From positions 27,903-91,902 of the forward strand of contig JBCBSQ010000012.1 of the NCBI GenBank assembly GCA_039819085.1: a DNA stretch of 64,000 nt, given 5' to 3'. Every line of letters starts with the position of its first letter. The first letter of the stretch is position 1. A program made the position numbers and the translations under genes. This DNA comes from MED-G105 sp039819085. GTDB taxonomy: Bacteria; Pseudomonadota; Alphaproteobacteria; Caulobacterales; Parvularculaceae. Below, one piece after another: positions 18,377-27,094 of the stretch. The notes under the pieces are model-generated. The model had not been told where the DNA came from. It saw only the letters and a list, made by a program, of their open reading frames with translations, and did not search any database.

Positions 18377-19599
18377 TCCTCGGAGAGGAGACGGATGATG
18401 TTCGCAGCGCGCAGCCGACGCCGCTTTATGGCGCATTCGCCGAGCTAAGCGCAGCCAATGCGTGGACAACAGTGAACGGGTTCGCGTTTGCGCGGAGGTT
18501 CACTGACGTGGCGACCGAGTATGACGCCCTGACCGCCGGGTGCGCCGTAGTCGACCTCAGCGTCTTGAAGCGATACAGCGTCCGCGGTCCGGAAGCGGCG
18601 GCGGTCCTGGCGCGTCTTACAAGCGCGCCGACGTCGGAATTGCGTTCAGGAGAAAGTGGCCGAGGCCTTGTGCTCGACGCTGCCGGCGGCGTTCTTGATC
18701 ATTGCGAAGTCACGCGCCTTGCGCCGGAGCTTTTCCTGTTGACCACCTCCGCCTCGTGCAACCGCCGGCTTGCGGTGGCGTCGCGTGGATTTGAAGCGTA
18801 TGCGGAAGATATTTCCGATGGCGTTGCGGCGCTTGGCGTCTTTGGTCCAGACGCGCGAGCTGGCGCGGAGGCTGCAGGTTTCGAAGTGGACGTCGACGGG
18901 ACTGCGGCCCAGGTGCGCGTGCGCGGCGTTGAGAGCTTTGCGCGGCCAACCTCGCTCGGCCGCGCGATTGGCGTGGAATTGATTTTCCCCGCCGATGAGG
19001 CGCTGGCGATCTGGGAACGGGTGCGGCGCGCCGCAAAACCGGTTGCGGCCGGCCTTGACGCTTGCGAGATTGTCCGCCTTGAGGGCGGCACGCCGAGACC
19101 GGGTAGGGATTTTCCGAGAGCTGATGATGACCCATCGGGCGGCGGGCGCTCGCCTGCGGAGATTGGGTTGCCGCATCTTGCGCCTCTCGATCGGGCCTGG
19201 TTCACTGGCCGACGCGCGCTTCGCTATCGCTCCCCGACGCGGGCTCTGGCGGTCGCGTTGGTGGACGCCGATGAAGCGAGCGGCGGCGGGCGCATGTTGT
19301 CGCGCGTGCGTCGCATGCGAAAGGGCGAAGCGCCGACGGGTCGGATCGGGTCAGTCCGCACGACCGCTTTCTCGCCGCATTTCCGCGGCGCTATCGCGAT
19401 GGTCGAGTTTGATCTTGACGCGGCGCCCGGCGGACCGCATGGAGCGCCGCCGAAGCGCGCGGACGGCGAAGAGTGGCTCATCGACACCCCTGGCGGCGCG
19501 CTGGCCGGCGCAAGCGTCCTTGAGACCCACGAGGCGCGTCTTGCGGATGCTTACCGATCAAGGCTCGCGGCGACGGAATCGCGCCTGGAGGCCGTTTAA
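18373..19599 (+). CDS. GcvT-like aminomethyltransferase / folate-binding family protein
   Basis: A 408-residue member of the GcvT/sarcosine-oxidase-gamma/DMGDH C-terminal fold. Supporting stretches are YDALTAGCAVVDLSVLKRYSV (cf. DLS start of T-proteins), GGVLDHCEV (cf. GGILDD), LDACEIVRLEGGTPRPGRDF (cf. DTLRLEAG) and TGRIGSVRTTAFSP (cf. GRVTS). Such proteins bind tetrahydrofolate and take a one-carbon unit from an amine. It begins in an ATGA overlap with the preceding oxidoreductase-like gene, with GGAG ahead. No gcvP or gcvH is near, so it is not the glycine-cleavage enzyme of this locus. An extended segment at 310-375 is Arg/Gly-rich. Confidence 0.75.
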   Translation: MILGEETDDVRSAQPTPLYGAFAELSAANAWTTVNGFAFARRFTDVATEYDALTAGCAVVDLSVLKRYSVRGPEAAAVLARLTSAPTSELRSGESGRGLVLDAAGGVLDHCEVTRLAPELFLLTTSASCNRRLAVASRGFEAYAEDISDGVAALGVFGPDARAGAEAAGFEVDVDGTAAQVRVRGVESFARPTSLGRAIGVELIFPADEALAIWERVRRAAKPVAAGLDACEIVRLEGGTPRPGRDFPRADDDPSGGGRSPAEIGLPHLAPLDRAWFTGRRALRYRSPTRALAVALVDADEASGGGRMLSRVRRMRKGEAPTGRIGSVRTTAFSPHFRGAIAMVEFDLDAAPGGPHGAPPKRADGEEWLIDTPGGALAGASVLETHEARLADAYRSRLAATESRLEAV

Positions 19600-19635
19600 C
19601 GACTGAAACCCTATCACTGCAAAGGAGATTTCGTC

Positions 19636-20061
19636 TTGAAAACGTCCTCAATGAAGACCCTAACGCTGCCGGGCGTCATCGCCGTTTTGTCGCTCGGTCT
19701 GGTGACATCCGGTCTTGCACAAAACCGCGAGATCATGAGGCAGCTAAAGGCTGACGGCCAGGTGCCCGTTTCCGCTTTTGTGGCGGCTGCGGAAGAACGC
19801 GCGAGCGAGCTTGACGCCGACGGTGACGGCTTCGTCACAAAGGCGGAGATGGAGGCGCATCGTGATGAGATGCGCAAGAAGCTTGAAGCGAAGCGATTCC
19901 CCGATGCCGACGAAGACGGCGTCGTCAGCGAAGCGGAGTTTCTTGACGCGGCGCGGGCGCGCTTTTCCAGACTGGACGCGAATGAAGATGGCGTTCTGTC
20001 CAAAGAAGAGATGCCCGAGCGTGGCGCGCGTCGGCGGTTCCGCGGCGGAGAGCCCCGATAG
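19636..20061 (+). CDS. Secreted EF-hand calcium-binding protein
   Basis: A 141-residue protein with a signal peptide (LPGVIAVLSLGLVTSGLAQ, cleavage after about residue 29). It has three canonical 12-residue EF loops starting at Asp60 (DADGDGFVTKAE), Asp90 (DADEDGVVSEAE) and Asp114 (DANEDGVLSKEE). It therefore should bind calcium in the periplasm. The start is TTG 19636, eight bases after a strong AAAGGAGA; the next ATG is at 19651. It lies just before an ECF sigma gene, separated by a hairpin-rich 143 bp. EF-hand proteins are often neighbours of sigma/metal-sensor cassettes in this clade (family knowledge, moderate certainty). Confidence 0.85.
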   Translation: MKTSSMKTLTLPGVIAVLSLGLVTSGLAQNREIMRQLKADGQVPVSAFVAAAEERASELDADGDGFVTKAEMEAHRDEMRKKLEAKRFPDADEDGVVSEAEFLDAARARFSRLDANEDGVLSKEEMPERGARRRFRGGEPR

Positions 20062-20204
20062 CGACGGCGGATTGCGGACCTGGTCGAGGCGTGTTGGCCA
20101 TTGACCTCGCCAGGGTCCGCCTCGCTGGAATGTATGGCGGTCGGGTTGCGGTCGATCGAGCATCTGCTTGGTCGCGCGCCCCGACGACAAGCGCAAGGGG
20201 CGGC

Positions 20205-20783
20205 GTGCGAAGCGACGTTGACAGCGACGAAGCGTTGGTCACGCGTGCGGGGCGCGGCGACAGGACGGCGGCCGGCGAGCTTATCCTTCGGCATTCCGAT
20301 CGGGTGATGGGGGTGTGCTATCGAATGCTTGGCGAGCGAGCCGCCGCTGAAGACGCAGCGCAAGAGACTTTTCTGAAGCTCTGGCGGAACGCGGCGAAGT
20401 GGGAGCCGAGGGGCGCGAAGTTCTCCACCTGGCTTTATCGGGTCGCGTCGAATGTCTGCCTTGATCGGCTGCGCCGCGGTGGCCGCGAAGCGCCGGAAGA
20501 GGCCGCGCCGGAGCGGATCGACGATGCGCCGCATGCCGATGAACGCCTGATGGCGGCCGACCGCGCAGCGGCGGTGCACGCTGCGATTGCGCAGCTGCCG
20601 GAGCGCCAAAGACTTGCGATTGCGCTTTGTCACTATGAGGAGTTGTCCAACATCGAGGCGGCCGCCGTGATGGAGACGACCGTTGAGGCGGTAGAGTCCT
20701 TGTTGGGACGCGCCCGACGGGGACTTAGACGCACGCTGGCGCCGATGCGTGAGGAACTACTGGAAGGCGGGGGCCTGAAATGA
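20205..20783 (+). CDS. ECF-type RNA polymerase sigma factor
   Basis: A 192-residue sigma-70 factor with only regions 2 and 4. Region 2 reads RMLGERAAAEDAAQETFLKLW and FSTWLYRVASNVCLDRLRR; region 4 reads LPERQRLAIALCHYEELSN and VEAVESLLGRARRGLRR. GTG 20205 (AAGGGG upstream) is preferred over the frame start at 20091, whose first 38 residues have no sigma similarity and overlap an inverted repeat. The downstream gene starts inside the stop codon (ATGA), as expected for a sigma with its anti-sigma. It probably controls an envelope or metal response. Confidence 0.9.
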   Translation: MRSDVDSDEALVTRAGRGDRTAAGELILRHSDRVMGVCYRMLGERAAAEDAAQETFLKLWRNAAKWEPRGAKFSTWLYRVASNVCLDRLRRGGREAPEEAAPERIDDAPHADERLMAADRAAAVHAAIAQLPERQRLAIALCHYEELSNIEAAAVMETTVEAVESLLGRARRGLRRTLAPMREELLEGGGLK

Positions 20784-21214
20784 CGAACAGAGAAAGAAAT
20801 GACGGTGGCGGCGACGGCGCGGGCGAACCCGTCCGTGGATTGTCCGAAACGGATTTGTCCCGGTTGTTGGATGCGGCCCATGCGCCAAAAGCGAGTGAAT
20901 CGCTGCAGGCGCGGTTGATGTCGGACTTTGACCGCTCGTCCAGGGTTTCCTTCGGCGGCGACCGGAACACGTTCCGGCTACGAATGGTGCGAGACTTCTT
21001 CTCCACCATGCCGGACATCTCGTTTGTCGGGGCCTCTCCGTTGGCGCGGTTCGTGCGCGGCGGCGTTCTGGCGGCGCTCGGCGGGCTTGGCTTCTTCGCG
21101 GGCGCGGTTTCCGCCAATGAAGGGGCCGAGGAGGAAATGGCGATCGCCTATTTCGAGTCCGTGTTGGACGTCGGGTTTGGCGGCGGCGTGGAGGATTTAT
21201 GGGACGCGCAGTGA
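20780..21214 (+). CDS. Putative single-pass membrane anti-sigma factor
   Basis: A 144-residue protein without a clear family. A cytoplasmic N-terminal part of about 90 residues includes the helix LSETDLSRLLDAAHAPKASESL. One membrane segment (residues 95-113, GVLAALGGLGFFAGAVSA) leaves a short acidic periplasmic tail. It overlaps the sigma gene by ATGA and the metal-sensor gene by 16 bases. Position, topology and coupling suggest an anti-sigma, but no zinc-binding HxxxCxxC motif is seen, so this is inference. Confidence 0.55.
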   Translation: MTNRERNDGGGDGAGEPVRGLSETDLSRLLDAAHAPKASESLQARLMSDFDRSSRVSFGGDRNTFRLRMVRDFFSTMPDISFVGASPLARFVRGGVLAALGGLGFFAGAVSANEGAEEEMAIAYFESVLDVGFGGGVEDLWDAQ

Positions 21215-21723
21215 CGATCGCGCTTGCCGCCTCGCTCGCCGCGAACGTCTTTCTGGGTGGCTATGTCACTGGCCGGCTGACAAGCGGTTCGACGGATAAG
21301 GGTCATATTGTCGGCCCGCCCAACATGGGCGCCCCGGGCCCAGGTCGTCCGCCAAGCCGCATGCTCGGCGAAGCGCTCTTTTTGTCGGACAGCGCGCGTG
21401 CGGCGATTCGCGAAGCTGCAGGACCGCGCTGGGAAGGATTTCGCCGAAGCCGGGAGCAGAGCCTTGCGTTACGCCGCGAGGTGCGTGATGCGCTCAGCGC
21501 GGAGAACTTTGACCGGGAGGCGGCGCAGACCGCACTTGAAGCGCTCTGGGCGTTTCACGCCTCACGGGAGCAGGAGCGCACTGACTTTTTGTTAAGCGTT
21601 TTCGAGACCCTGCCCCCTGAGGAACGGAAGGCCGTCGTTGAGTCTTTTCTGAACTCAGACATGCGTGCTCGAAAGCTAAGGCGAAAGAGACTTGAAGAGA
21701 GGAGGCGGCGCCCAGCTGAATAG
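21199..21723 (+). CDS. Periplasmic heavy-metal-sensor-like protein (CnrX/ZraP/CpxP fold)
   Basis: A 174-residue protein with an N-terminal membrane anchor (residues 4-25, VTIALAASLAANVFLGGYV), a Gly/Pro linker and a long amphipathic helical domain (residues 55-160). The helical domain resembles the periplasmic heavy-metal sensor/Spy group, with RSREQSLALRREVRDAL and the LPPEERKAVVESFL motif. The C-terminus is a basic cluster (RKLRRKRLEERRRRP). In the CnrYXH paradigm such a protein senses metal and relieves an anti-sigma. Here it is third in the sigma operon, fitting a sigma/anti-sigma/sensor triad. No His/Cys-rich metal site is obvious, so the ligand may not be a metal. Confidence 0.75.
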   Translation: MGRAVTIALAASLAANVFLGGYVTGRLTSGSTDKGHIVGPPNMGAPGPGRPPSRMLGEALFLSDSARAAIREAAGPRWEGFRRSREQSLALRREVRDALSAENFDREAAQTALEALWAFHASREQERTDFLLSVFETLPPEERKAVVESFLNSDMRARKLRRKRLEERRRRPAE

Positions 21724-21819
21724 ACGGCGAACGCCGAAGGGGAAGCGATTTGCGCCGTGTGGCAGGCGTCGGCGCTCAATCTTGTGAAGACGCGGCGTCA
21801 CCGCCTTTGTGTGACGGTC

Positions 21820-24096
21820 TTACTCGGCCGCTTCTCGTCTCAGGCGCGGACGGGCCGGCGCCGCCGCGGCGGGACGCTCCGCCGGCGCGGCTGGGGAGAG
21901 AGCGGACGGGGCGGCGGTGAGAATGCGCGCCTTGCCTCGGAGGCGCCTTGGCAGCCGCACTTTCGCGCCTTGCCGCCGTGGGAACACCGCGCAGGCGACG
22001 GTGCCCTTACCGGCTTCTGAGGAAATTGCGAGCAAACCGGACTGCAGACGCATAAGCGACGTCGACAGAGCAAGGCCCAAACCTGAGCCGCGGCGCGACT
22101 TGGAGAATTCCTGACGCGACAGCTCGAACGGCGCGCCGAGACGGCCAAGATGCTCCGGTTCGATGCCAACACCGCTGTCGGCGACAAGCACGGCGACGCA
22201 ATTGAGGTCCGCTTCGACGGTGATGGTTGTCTCGCCGCCAGCTGGCGTAAATTTGATCGCGTTGACGAGGAGATTCAGGATCACTTGTTTGACCGCGCGC
22301 GGATCAGCGTAGGCCGCCGGCGCATGAGCGACGCTTGCTTCCAGATGGACGCCCGCGTCGCTCGCGCGTTTCGCGATAAGCCGCGCGCATTCGTCAAGCG
22401 ACTTTTCCAACTCCACCCGACCAAGCTCGAGTCGAACCTTGCCGGCTTCGATCTTGGACATATCCAGTACGTCGTCGATCAGCTCCAAAAGGTGTCGGCC
22501 GCTCGACAGAATGTCGGTGACGTATTCTTTGTACTTCGCATTGCCGAGCGGGCCGTAGATCTCCGCCTGCATGATTTCGGAAAAGCCGTTGATGGCGTTC
22601 AGCGGCGTTCGCAGTTCGTGGCTCATATTCGCCAGGAATTCGCTCTTGGCGTGGTTTGCTTCCTCCGCGCGGCGCTTTTCAATTTCGTATTTGCTCATCG
22701 TTTCCGCAAGCTCAGCTCGCGAGGCCTCAAGATCGGCGACCAGGGATTTCAGTTCGTTTTCCCGACGATGCTGCGCGATGGCCCGGCGCTTCACGTCAGT
22801 GACGTTCGTGGCGACGCAGACAAGCCCTCCTTCGGCCGTGCGTCTGCGTGAGACGCTGATCCAGCGATTGCGCGGCAAAGCGACCTCTGCGGTCTCCTCA
22901 GCGTTTTTCTCATTCGGCGTGAAATGCTCCGTGATGATCTCGCCGCCAACTTTCGCCTGCGCTACGACTTCTCTTGGGGCCATGCCCGGCTTCAGAGCGC
23001 CCTCATTGAGACGGAACACATTGGCGAATCGCTGGTTCCAGACAGCGAGGCGGCCATGGGCGTCCCAAAGAACGAAAGCTTCGGAAATGCTCTCAATTGC
23101 GTCTTTCAAGCGAAGTTGCGCGATCGCCGCGGCGGGGGCGACCGCGTCCGTTCCCGCGAGATCCATCGCGATCCCCGACCTTTTCAGCCGCGTTGCGTCG
23201 CGCGAGGTTCGGAAATAGGCGCGGGACCAGCCGCCCGCCGGATTGCGGAGACGGACAATCCCGTCAATTGCGCCGGCGCCGTCGCCGCTAAAGATCGCTA
23301 TTGCGGCGCGCAGATCCTCCGGATGGGTCAACGCGCTGATCTCGCGCATGGTGAACGCGCGATCGCGCGCGCCGAGTCCGAGAGGCTCTAACAATGAGCG
23401 CGAAAAGCTGACGGCTCTCAGTTTTGGATCGAACCTCCATGGCGAGGCGCGGCCAGCCTTCATCGCTTCGTTGGAAAGGCGCAATGCGTCAAGCGCGCCG
23501 GCCGTCCGGGCGGTTGCGCGGCTTTGGCGCAGAAACGCCGCCATCAGGGAAATAGTGACCAGCGAAATGGCCCCGAGAAGCAGTAGGTATGTCAGATAAG
23601 GCGAGGCGCGGCGAAACAGGTCGCTTTGCGGACCGACGATGAGGATCGCGCCCCCGCGGTCGAGCGGCCGCCAGGAAACCCGACGCTTCCCATCATAGGC
23701 CACGGTTTCATCGCCACGTCGGCGCAGGTCGAGATTTGCGATCACGGCGCCGCTGAGGCCGAGGGCGCTCTCGCTCGCCGCGAGGCTGAGGACGTCGCCG
23801 CCGCCCGACACGAGATAGGCCGTGGCGGTCGCGGCTGGCCGGCAGCTCGCGATCCGAGATGTCGCGTCCTCGCCAGTCATGGCGGCGAGGTCCAGCGTCT
23901 GGGCGCAGGCGTCAGCCGCCTGCGCAATCCGCAGAGCGGATTCGGTGGAGCGAAGTGTCGCCTCTTCGTGCGCTTTGCTGAGAAAAATCGCCGCGAGAGC
24001 CAGGACGAAAAGCGCCGTCAGCGTCATCATCCGCTGCGGCGACACGCGCTCGTGAGGACTTGCTTTGTAGGCTGAGGGGTTTCTCCATTCGGCCAT
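21820..24096 (-). CDS. PleC/PdhS-like PAS-containing sensor histidine kinase
   Basis: A 758-residue membrane kinase. TM1 is near residues 24-41 and TM2 near 166-190, flanking a periplasmic domain. PAS-like domains cover about 200-310 and 325-430 (DAIESISEAFVLWDAHGRL, then WISVSRRRTAEGG), and a coiled coil covers 440-485. HisKA carries His493 (ANMSHELRTPLNAINGFSE) followed by LIDDVLDMSKIEAGK, very like PleC/DivJ/PdhS of Caulobacter and Brucella. The HATPase boxes are NLLVNAIKFTPAGG, DSGVGI and GSGLGLAL. The C-terminus is Ala/Pro/Arg-rich. Such kinases control DivK and so CtrA and asymmetric division; assignment to one of the three is not possible here. No receiver domain. Confidence 0.85.
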   Translation of the reverse strand: MAEWRNPSAYKASPHERVSPQRMMTLTALFVLALAAIFLSKAHEEATLRSTESALRIAQAADACAQTLDLAAMTGEDATSRIASCRPAATATAYLVSGGGDVLSLAASESALGLSGAVIANLDLRRRGDETVAYDGKRRVSWRPLDRGGAILIVGPQSDLFRRASPYLTYLLLLGAISLVTISLMAAFLRQSRATARTAGALDALRLSNEAMKAGRASPWRFDPKLRAVSFSRSLLEPLGLGARDRAFTMREISALTHPEDLRAAIAIFSGDGAGAIDGIVRLRNPAGGWSRAYFRTSRDATRLKRSGIAMDLAGTDAVAPAAAIAQLRLKDAIESISEAFVLWDAHGRLAVWNQRFANVFRLNEGALKPGMAPREVVAQAKVGGEIITEHFTPNEKNAEETAEVALPRNRWISVSRRRTAEGGLVCVATNVTDVKRRAIAQHRRENELKSLVADLEASRAELAETMSKYEIEKRRAEEANHAKSEFLANMSHELRTPLNAINGFSEIMQAEIYGPLGNAKYKEYVTDILSSGRHLLELIDDVLDMSKIEAGKVRLELGRVELEKSLDECARLIAKRASDAGVHLEASVAHAPAAYADPRAVKQVILNLLVNAIKFTPAGGETTITVEADLNCVAVLVADSGVGIEPEHLGRLGAPFELSRQEFSKSRRGSGLGLALSTSLMRLQSGLLAISSEAGKGTVACAVFPRRQGAKVRLPRRLRGKARILTAAPSALSPAAPAERPAAAAPARPRLRREAAE

Positions 24097-24271
24097 CGGG
24101 CGATCCGGTCTTTCTCTGGGTCTGCTGCGCCCGTTCGCGCGACGGCGCTCCGGCCTCGAATGTTGGCGTAGTATCAGTACGGCGCGTCTTCCCGCTTAAG
24201 GGGAAAGTTCACCATTTTTAAACTATTCTTATTTGGCGCGCGCTGTCACGTATGCCGCATTTCGTCCATCT

Positions 24272-26872
24272 CTATGCGAGTAGCCGGTCCGCCATCTCAT
24301 TGAGATTAGTCGACGTTTTTTCCGCACTGGCGACGCGCGCAAGCGCCGCGCGGGCGAGTTCGCGTCGGCCTGATTCGAGTCGGCGCCACGTTTCGAAGGC
24401 GCCGGCGAGGCGCGCGGCGAGTTGCGGGTTCCTCTGATCGATCGAAAGCAACTGATCCGCAAGGAATGCGTAGCCCGACCCGTCGGCGGCGTGAAAGCCG
24501 GCGAGATTGAGGTTGGCGAAACCGCCGATCAGCGCGCGCACCTTGTTCGGTACGCCCGCATCGTAAGCAGGGTGCCCAAGTAGCGCCTGAACGTCCTGAA
24601 GCGCCGCCCCGTCCGGCCGCAAGGAGCGCCAGGCGAGCCACTTGTTGACGACGAGCGGATTGTCGCGCCACCGGTCGTAGAAGCGCTGGAGCGCGCCGTC
24701 GCGCCGCGGGCTTCGGCTTTGCGCAAGAATTGACGCAGCGGCGGCGACGTCGGTCATGTTCTCGCCCTCGTCAGACTGTCGTTCCGCTTTGTCGTCGTGC
24801 CCGACTTCAGCCAACAGCGAGAGCGCCGCGTTCTTCAGCGCGCGCTTGCCTGCGTCCTTCGCTGACGGATCATATGCGCCGGGGGTCTGAGACTGCTCGA
24901 ATGCGGTGAGAAGCGCCGTCTCAAGGCGTTCCGCCACGCGCGTTCGAACCGCGGTTCGCGCCGCTGCGATGGCCGGCGGATCAATGTCGTCGAGGCCCTG
25001 GGTCAAATCTGATGCGCTCGGCGCCATCAAGAGCTGCGCCACGAAAGCAGGCGCAAGTGTCTCATCAACAAGCGCCGCGTCGAAGGCGCCTGCAAGGCCG
25101 TCAAAAGCGGCCTCGGCGTCAAGATCGGGGCGGCGACCCGCCGCGGCGAGACAGACGTCGCGCCAGAGGCCGTCGACGGCCGCCCAGCGGTTGAACGGGT
25201 CAGGGTCTGACTTCGCAAGCGCCGCCCGGTCCGCCAGGGATCTGGTGACGGTGAGCGAGACCGGCGCGGAGAAATGCGTCAGGAGCGATACCAGCGGTCG
25301 ATCTTTCGCGCCATCGGCGTCGCTCGCGTCGCGCATCGTAAAGTCGAATGTCTCAGACGACGTCGTCAGCATGACGAGGCCGCTGCTCAATTGCTCGCCG
25401 CTTTCTGCGCCGATCACTGCGTAGCCGACTGGAATGGCGCGCGGCGGCTCTGCGTCCTGGGAAATCGTGGCGAGGACCTTGCCGTCCGCCCGCACGTCAA
25501 CCTTCGCCTCAAGCTTCGGCGTTCCGGCGTCAGTCCACCATAAGCTGAACTGGGAAAGGTCGAGATCCGACGCGTCGGCCATGGCCCTGGCGAAGTCTTC
25601 AACGGTGGCGGCTTGTCCGTCATGGCGATCGAAATAGAGATCGCTCGCTTTGCGGAAAGTCTCCGCGCCCAGCATGGTTTTGAGCATCCGAACGACTTCC
25701 GCGCCCTTCTCATAGACGGTCGCGGTGTAGAAGTTGTCGATTGTGACGAAATGATCCGGACGCGGTGGATGTGAGAGAGGGCCTGCGTCCTCCGGGAACT
25801 GGTGGCTCCAGAGGCGCCTCACGTCCTTGATGCGCTGGACGGCCCGGTCGCGCATGTCGGCGGAAAACTCCTGGTCGCGGAAGACCGTGAAGCCTTCCTT
25901 CAGGCAGAGCTGGAACCAGTCGCGCAAGGTGACGCGATTGCCGGACCAGTTATGGAAGTATTCGTGGGCGACAATGGATTCGATGTTCTCATAGTCCTGG
26001 TCCGTCGCCGTCTCGGGCGAGGCGAGGACGTAGGCGGAGTTAAAGATGTTGAGGCCTTTGTTCTCCATCGCCCCGAAATTGAAATGATCGACCGCGACGA
26101 TCATGAAGGTGTCGAGGTCGTATTCGCGTCCGAACACGTCTTCGTCCCATTTCATCGCGCGCTTCAGGGAGTCGATCGTGTAGGCGCACTTGTCGGCGTT
26201 TTCCGCCTGGACAAAGACTTTCAGCGCGACCGCGTGGCCTGAGCGGGTGGTGAACCCGTCTTCGACCGCGACGAGGTCGCCCCCGACGAGCGCAAAGAGA
26301 TAGGCGGGTTTCGGGTGCGGATCGCGCCAGACCGCGAAATGTCGTCCGTCGCCGAGATCGCCGGCGTCGATGCGGTCGCCGTTCGCGAGGAGGACAGGGT
26401 ACGTTGCTTTTTCCGCTTCGATCCGCACGGTGAAGACCGACAAGATATCGGGTCGGTCGAGGTAGTAGGAGATGCGGCGGAAGCCCTCGGCTTCGCATTG
26501 GGTGCAGAACATGCCGTTCGACAGGTAAAGGCCGGAAAGCGCTGTGTTCGCCTCCGGCGCGCAGGCCGTTTCGATGGTCAAGGCGAACGTCGCCGGCGGC
26601 GCCTTCACGATGAGTGACGCCTCGTCGAGGCAATAGTCTTCCTCCGTCAGCGCGGCGCCATCGATCGCCGCAGACAGAAGTTCAAGCGCTTCGCCGTCGA
26701 GCCGCAAGGGCGCGCCGTCCGGGACGCCATCGCGTCGGCGCACCCGCAAAGTCGAGCGGACAATTGTCCGTGCGGGATCAAGCCGGATGTCGAGGGAAAC
26801 GTCATCGATCGCGTAGTCGGTCGGGCGATAATCGGCGAGGCGGGTCGGCGGCGGCGCGGCGTCAGTGCGCAT
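24272..26872 (-). CDS. pepN: Aminopeptidase N (M1 family)
   Basis: An 866-residue zinc aminopeptidase of the gammaproteobacterial PepN type, releasing N-terminal residues from peptides in the cytoplasm. Motifs: substrate-binding GAMEN (FGAMENKGLNIFN), zinc site HExxH in VAHEYFHNWSGNR with the downstream Glu in LKEGFTVFRDQEFSAD, then the Ig-like and helical C-terminal domains. Length matches the usual 870-890. ATG 26872 is chosen (AGGGAGA ahead); the upstream part of the frame is Arg-rich and not family-like. It diverges from argF', and the two genes share the 222-bp region 26873-27094. Confidence 0.95.
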   Translation of the reverse strand: MRTDAAPPPTRLADYRPTDYAIDDVSLDIRLDPARTIVRSTLRVRRRDGVPDGAPLRLDGEALELLSAAIDGAALTEEDYCLDEASLIVKAPPATFALTIETACAPEANTALSGLYLSNGMFCTQCEAEGFRRISYYLDRPDILSVFTVRIEAEKATYPVLLANGDRIDAGDLGDGRHFAVWRDPHPKPAYLFALVGGDLVAVEDGFTTRSGHAVALKVFVQAENADKCAYTIDSLKRAMKWDEDVFGREYDLDTFMIVAVDHFNFGAMENKGLNIFNSAYVLASPETATDQDYENIESIVAHEYFHNWSGNRVTLRDWFQLCLKEGFTVFRDQEFSADMRDRAVQRIKDVRRLWSHQFPEDAGPLSHPPRPDHFVTIDNFYTATVYEKGAEVVRMLKTMLGAETFRKASDLYFDRHDGQAATVEDFARAMADASDLDLSQFSLWWTDAGTPKLEAKVDVRADGKVLATISQDAEPPRAIPVGYAVIGAESGEQLSSGLVMLTTSSETFDFTMRDASDADGAKDRPLVSLLTHFSAPVSLTVTRSLADRAALAKSDPDPFNRWAAVDGLWRDVCLAAAGRRPDLDAEAAFDGLAGAFDAALVDETLAPAFVAQLLMAPSASDLTQGLDDIDPPAIAAARTAVRTRVAERLETALLTAFEQSQTPGAYDPSAKDAGKRALKNAALSLLAEVGHDDKAERQSDEGENMTDVAAAASILAQSRSPRRDGALQRFYDRWRDNPLVVNKWLAWRSLRPDGAALQDVQALLGHPAYDAGVPNKVRALIGGFANLNLAGFHAADGSGYAFLADQLLSIDQRNPQLAARLAGAFETWRRLESGRRELARAALARVASAEKTSTNLNEMADRLLA

Positions 26873-27094
26873 GGGCGGTCTCCCTGATCGAAGTCGGCGG
26901 CGAGAAAAAGCAAGCAAGACGCATCGCCTAGCGCATCCTCGCGCCGGCTCCAACCGGCCGCGCGGCCGGCCCGCCCTGGAGCGCGCCCAAGGCGACCTCA
27001 GGCGCGCACTTGAACGGCGTCGCCCGACCTCCTATCGCTCTGCGGATCACGTCTTTCGCGCGCGAGGAGCCGCGAGCGCGCAAGAGGAGCCGAC

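Noticed and set aside
22150..22851. Rightward 233-residue frame
   Set aside because: Antisense to the PleC-like kinase HisKA/ATPase region with no independent support.
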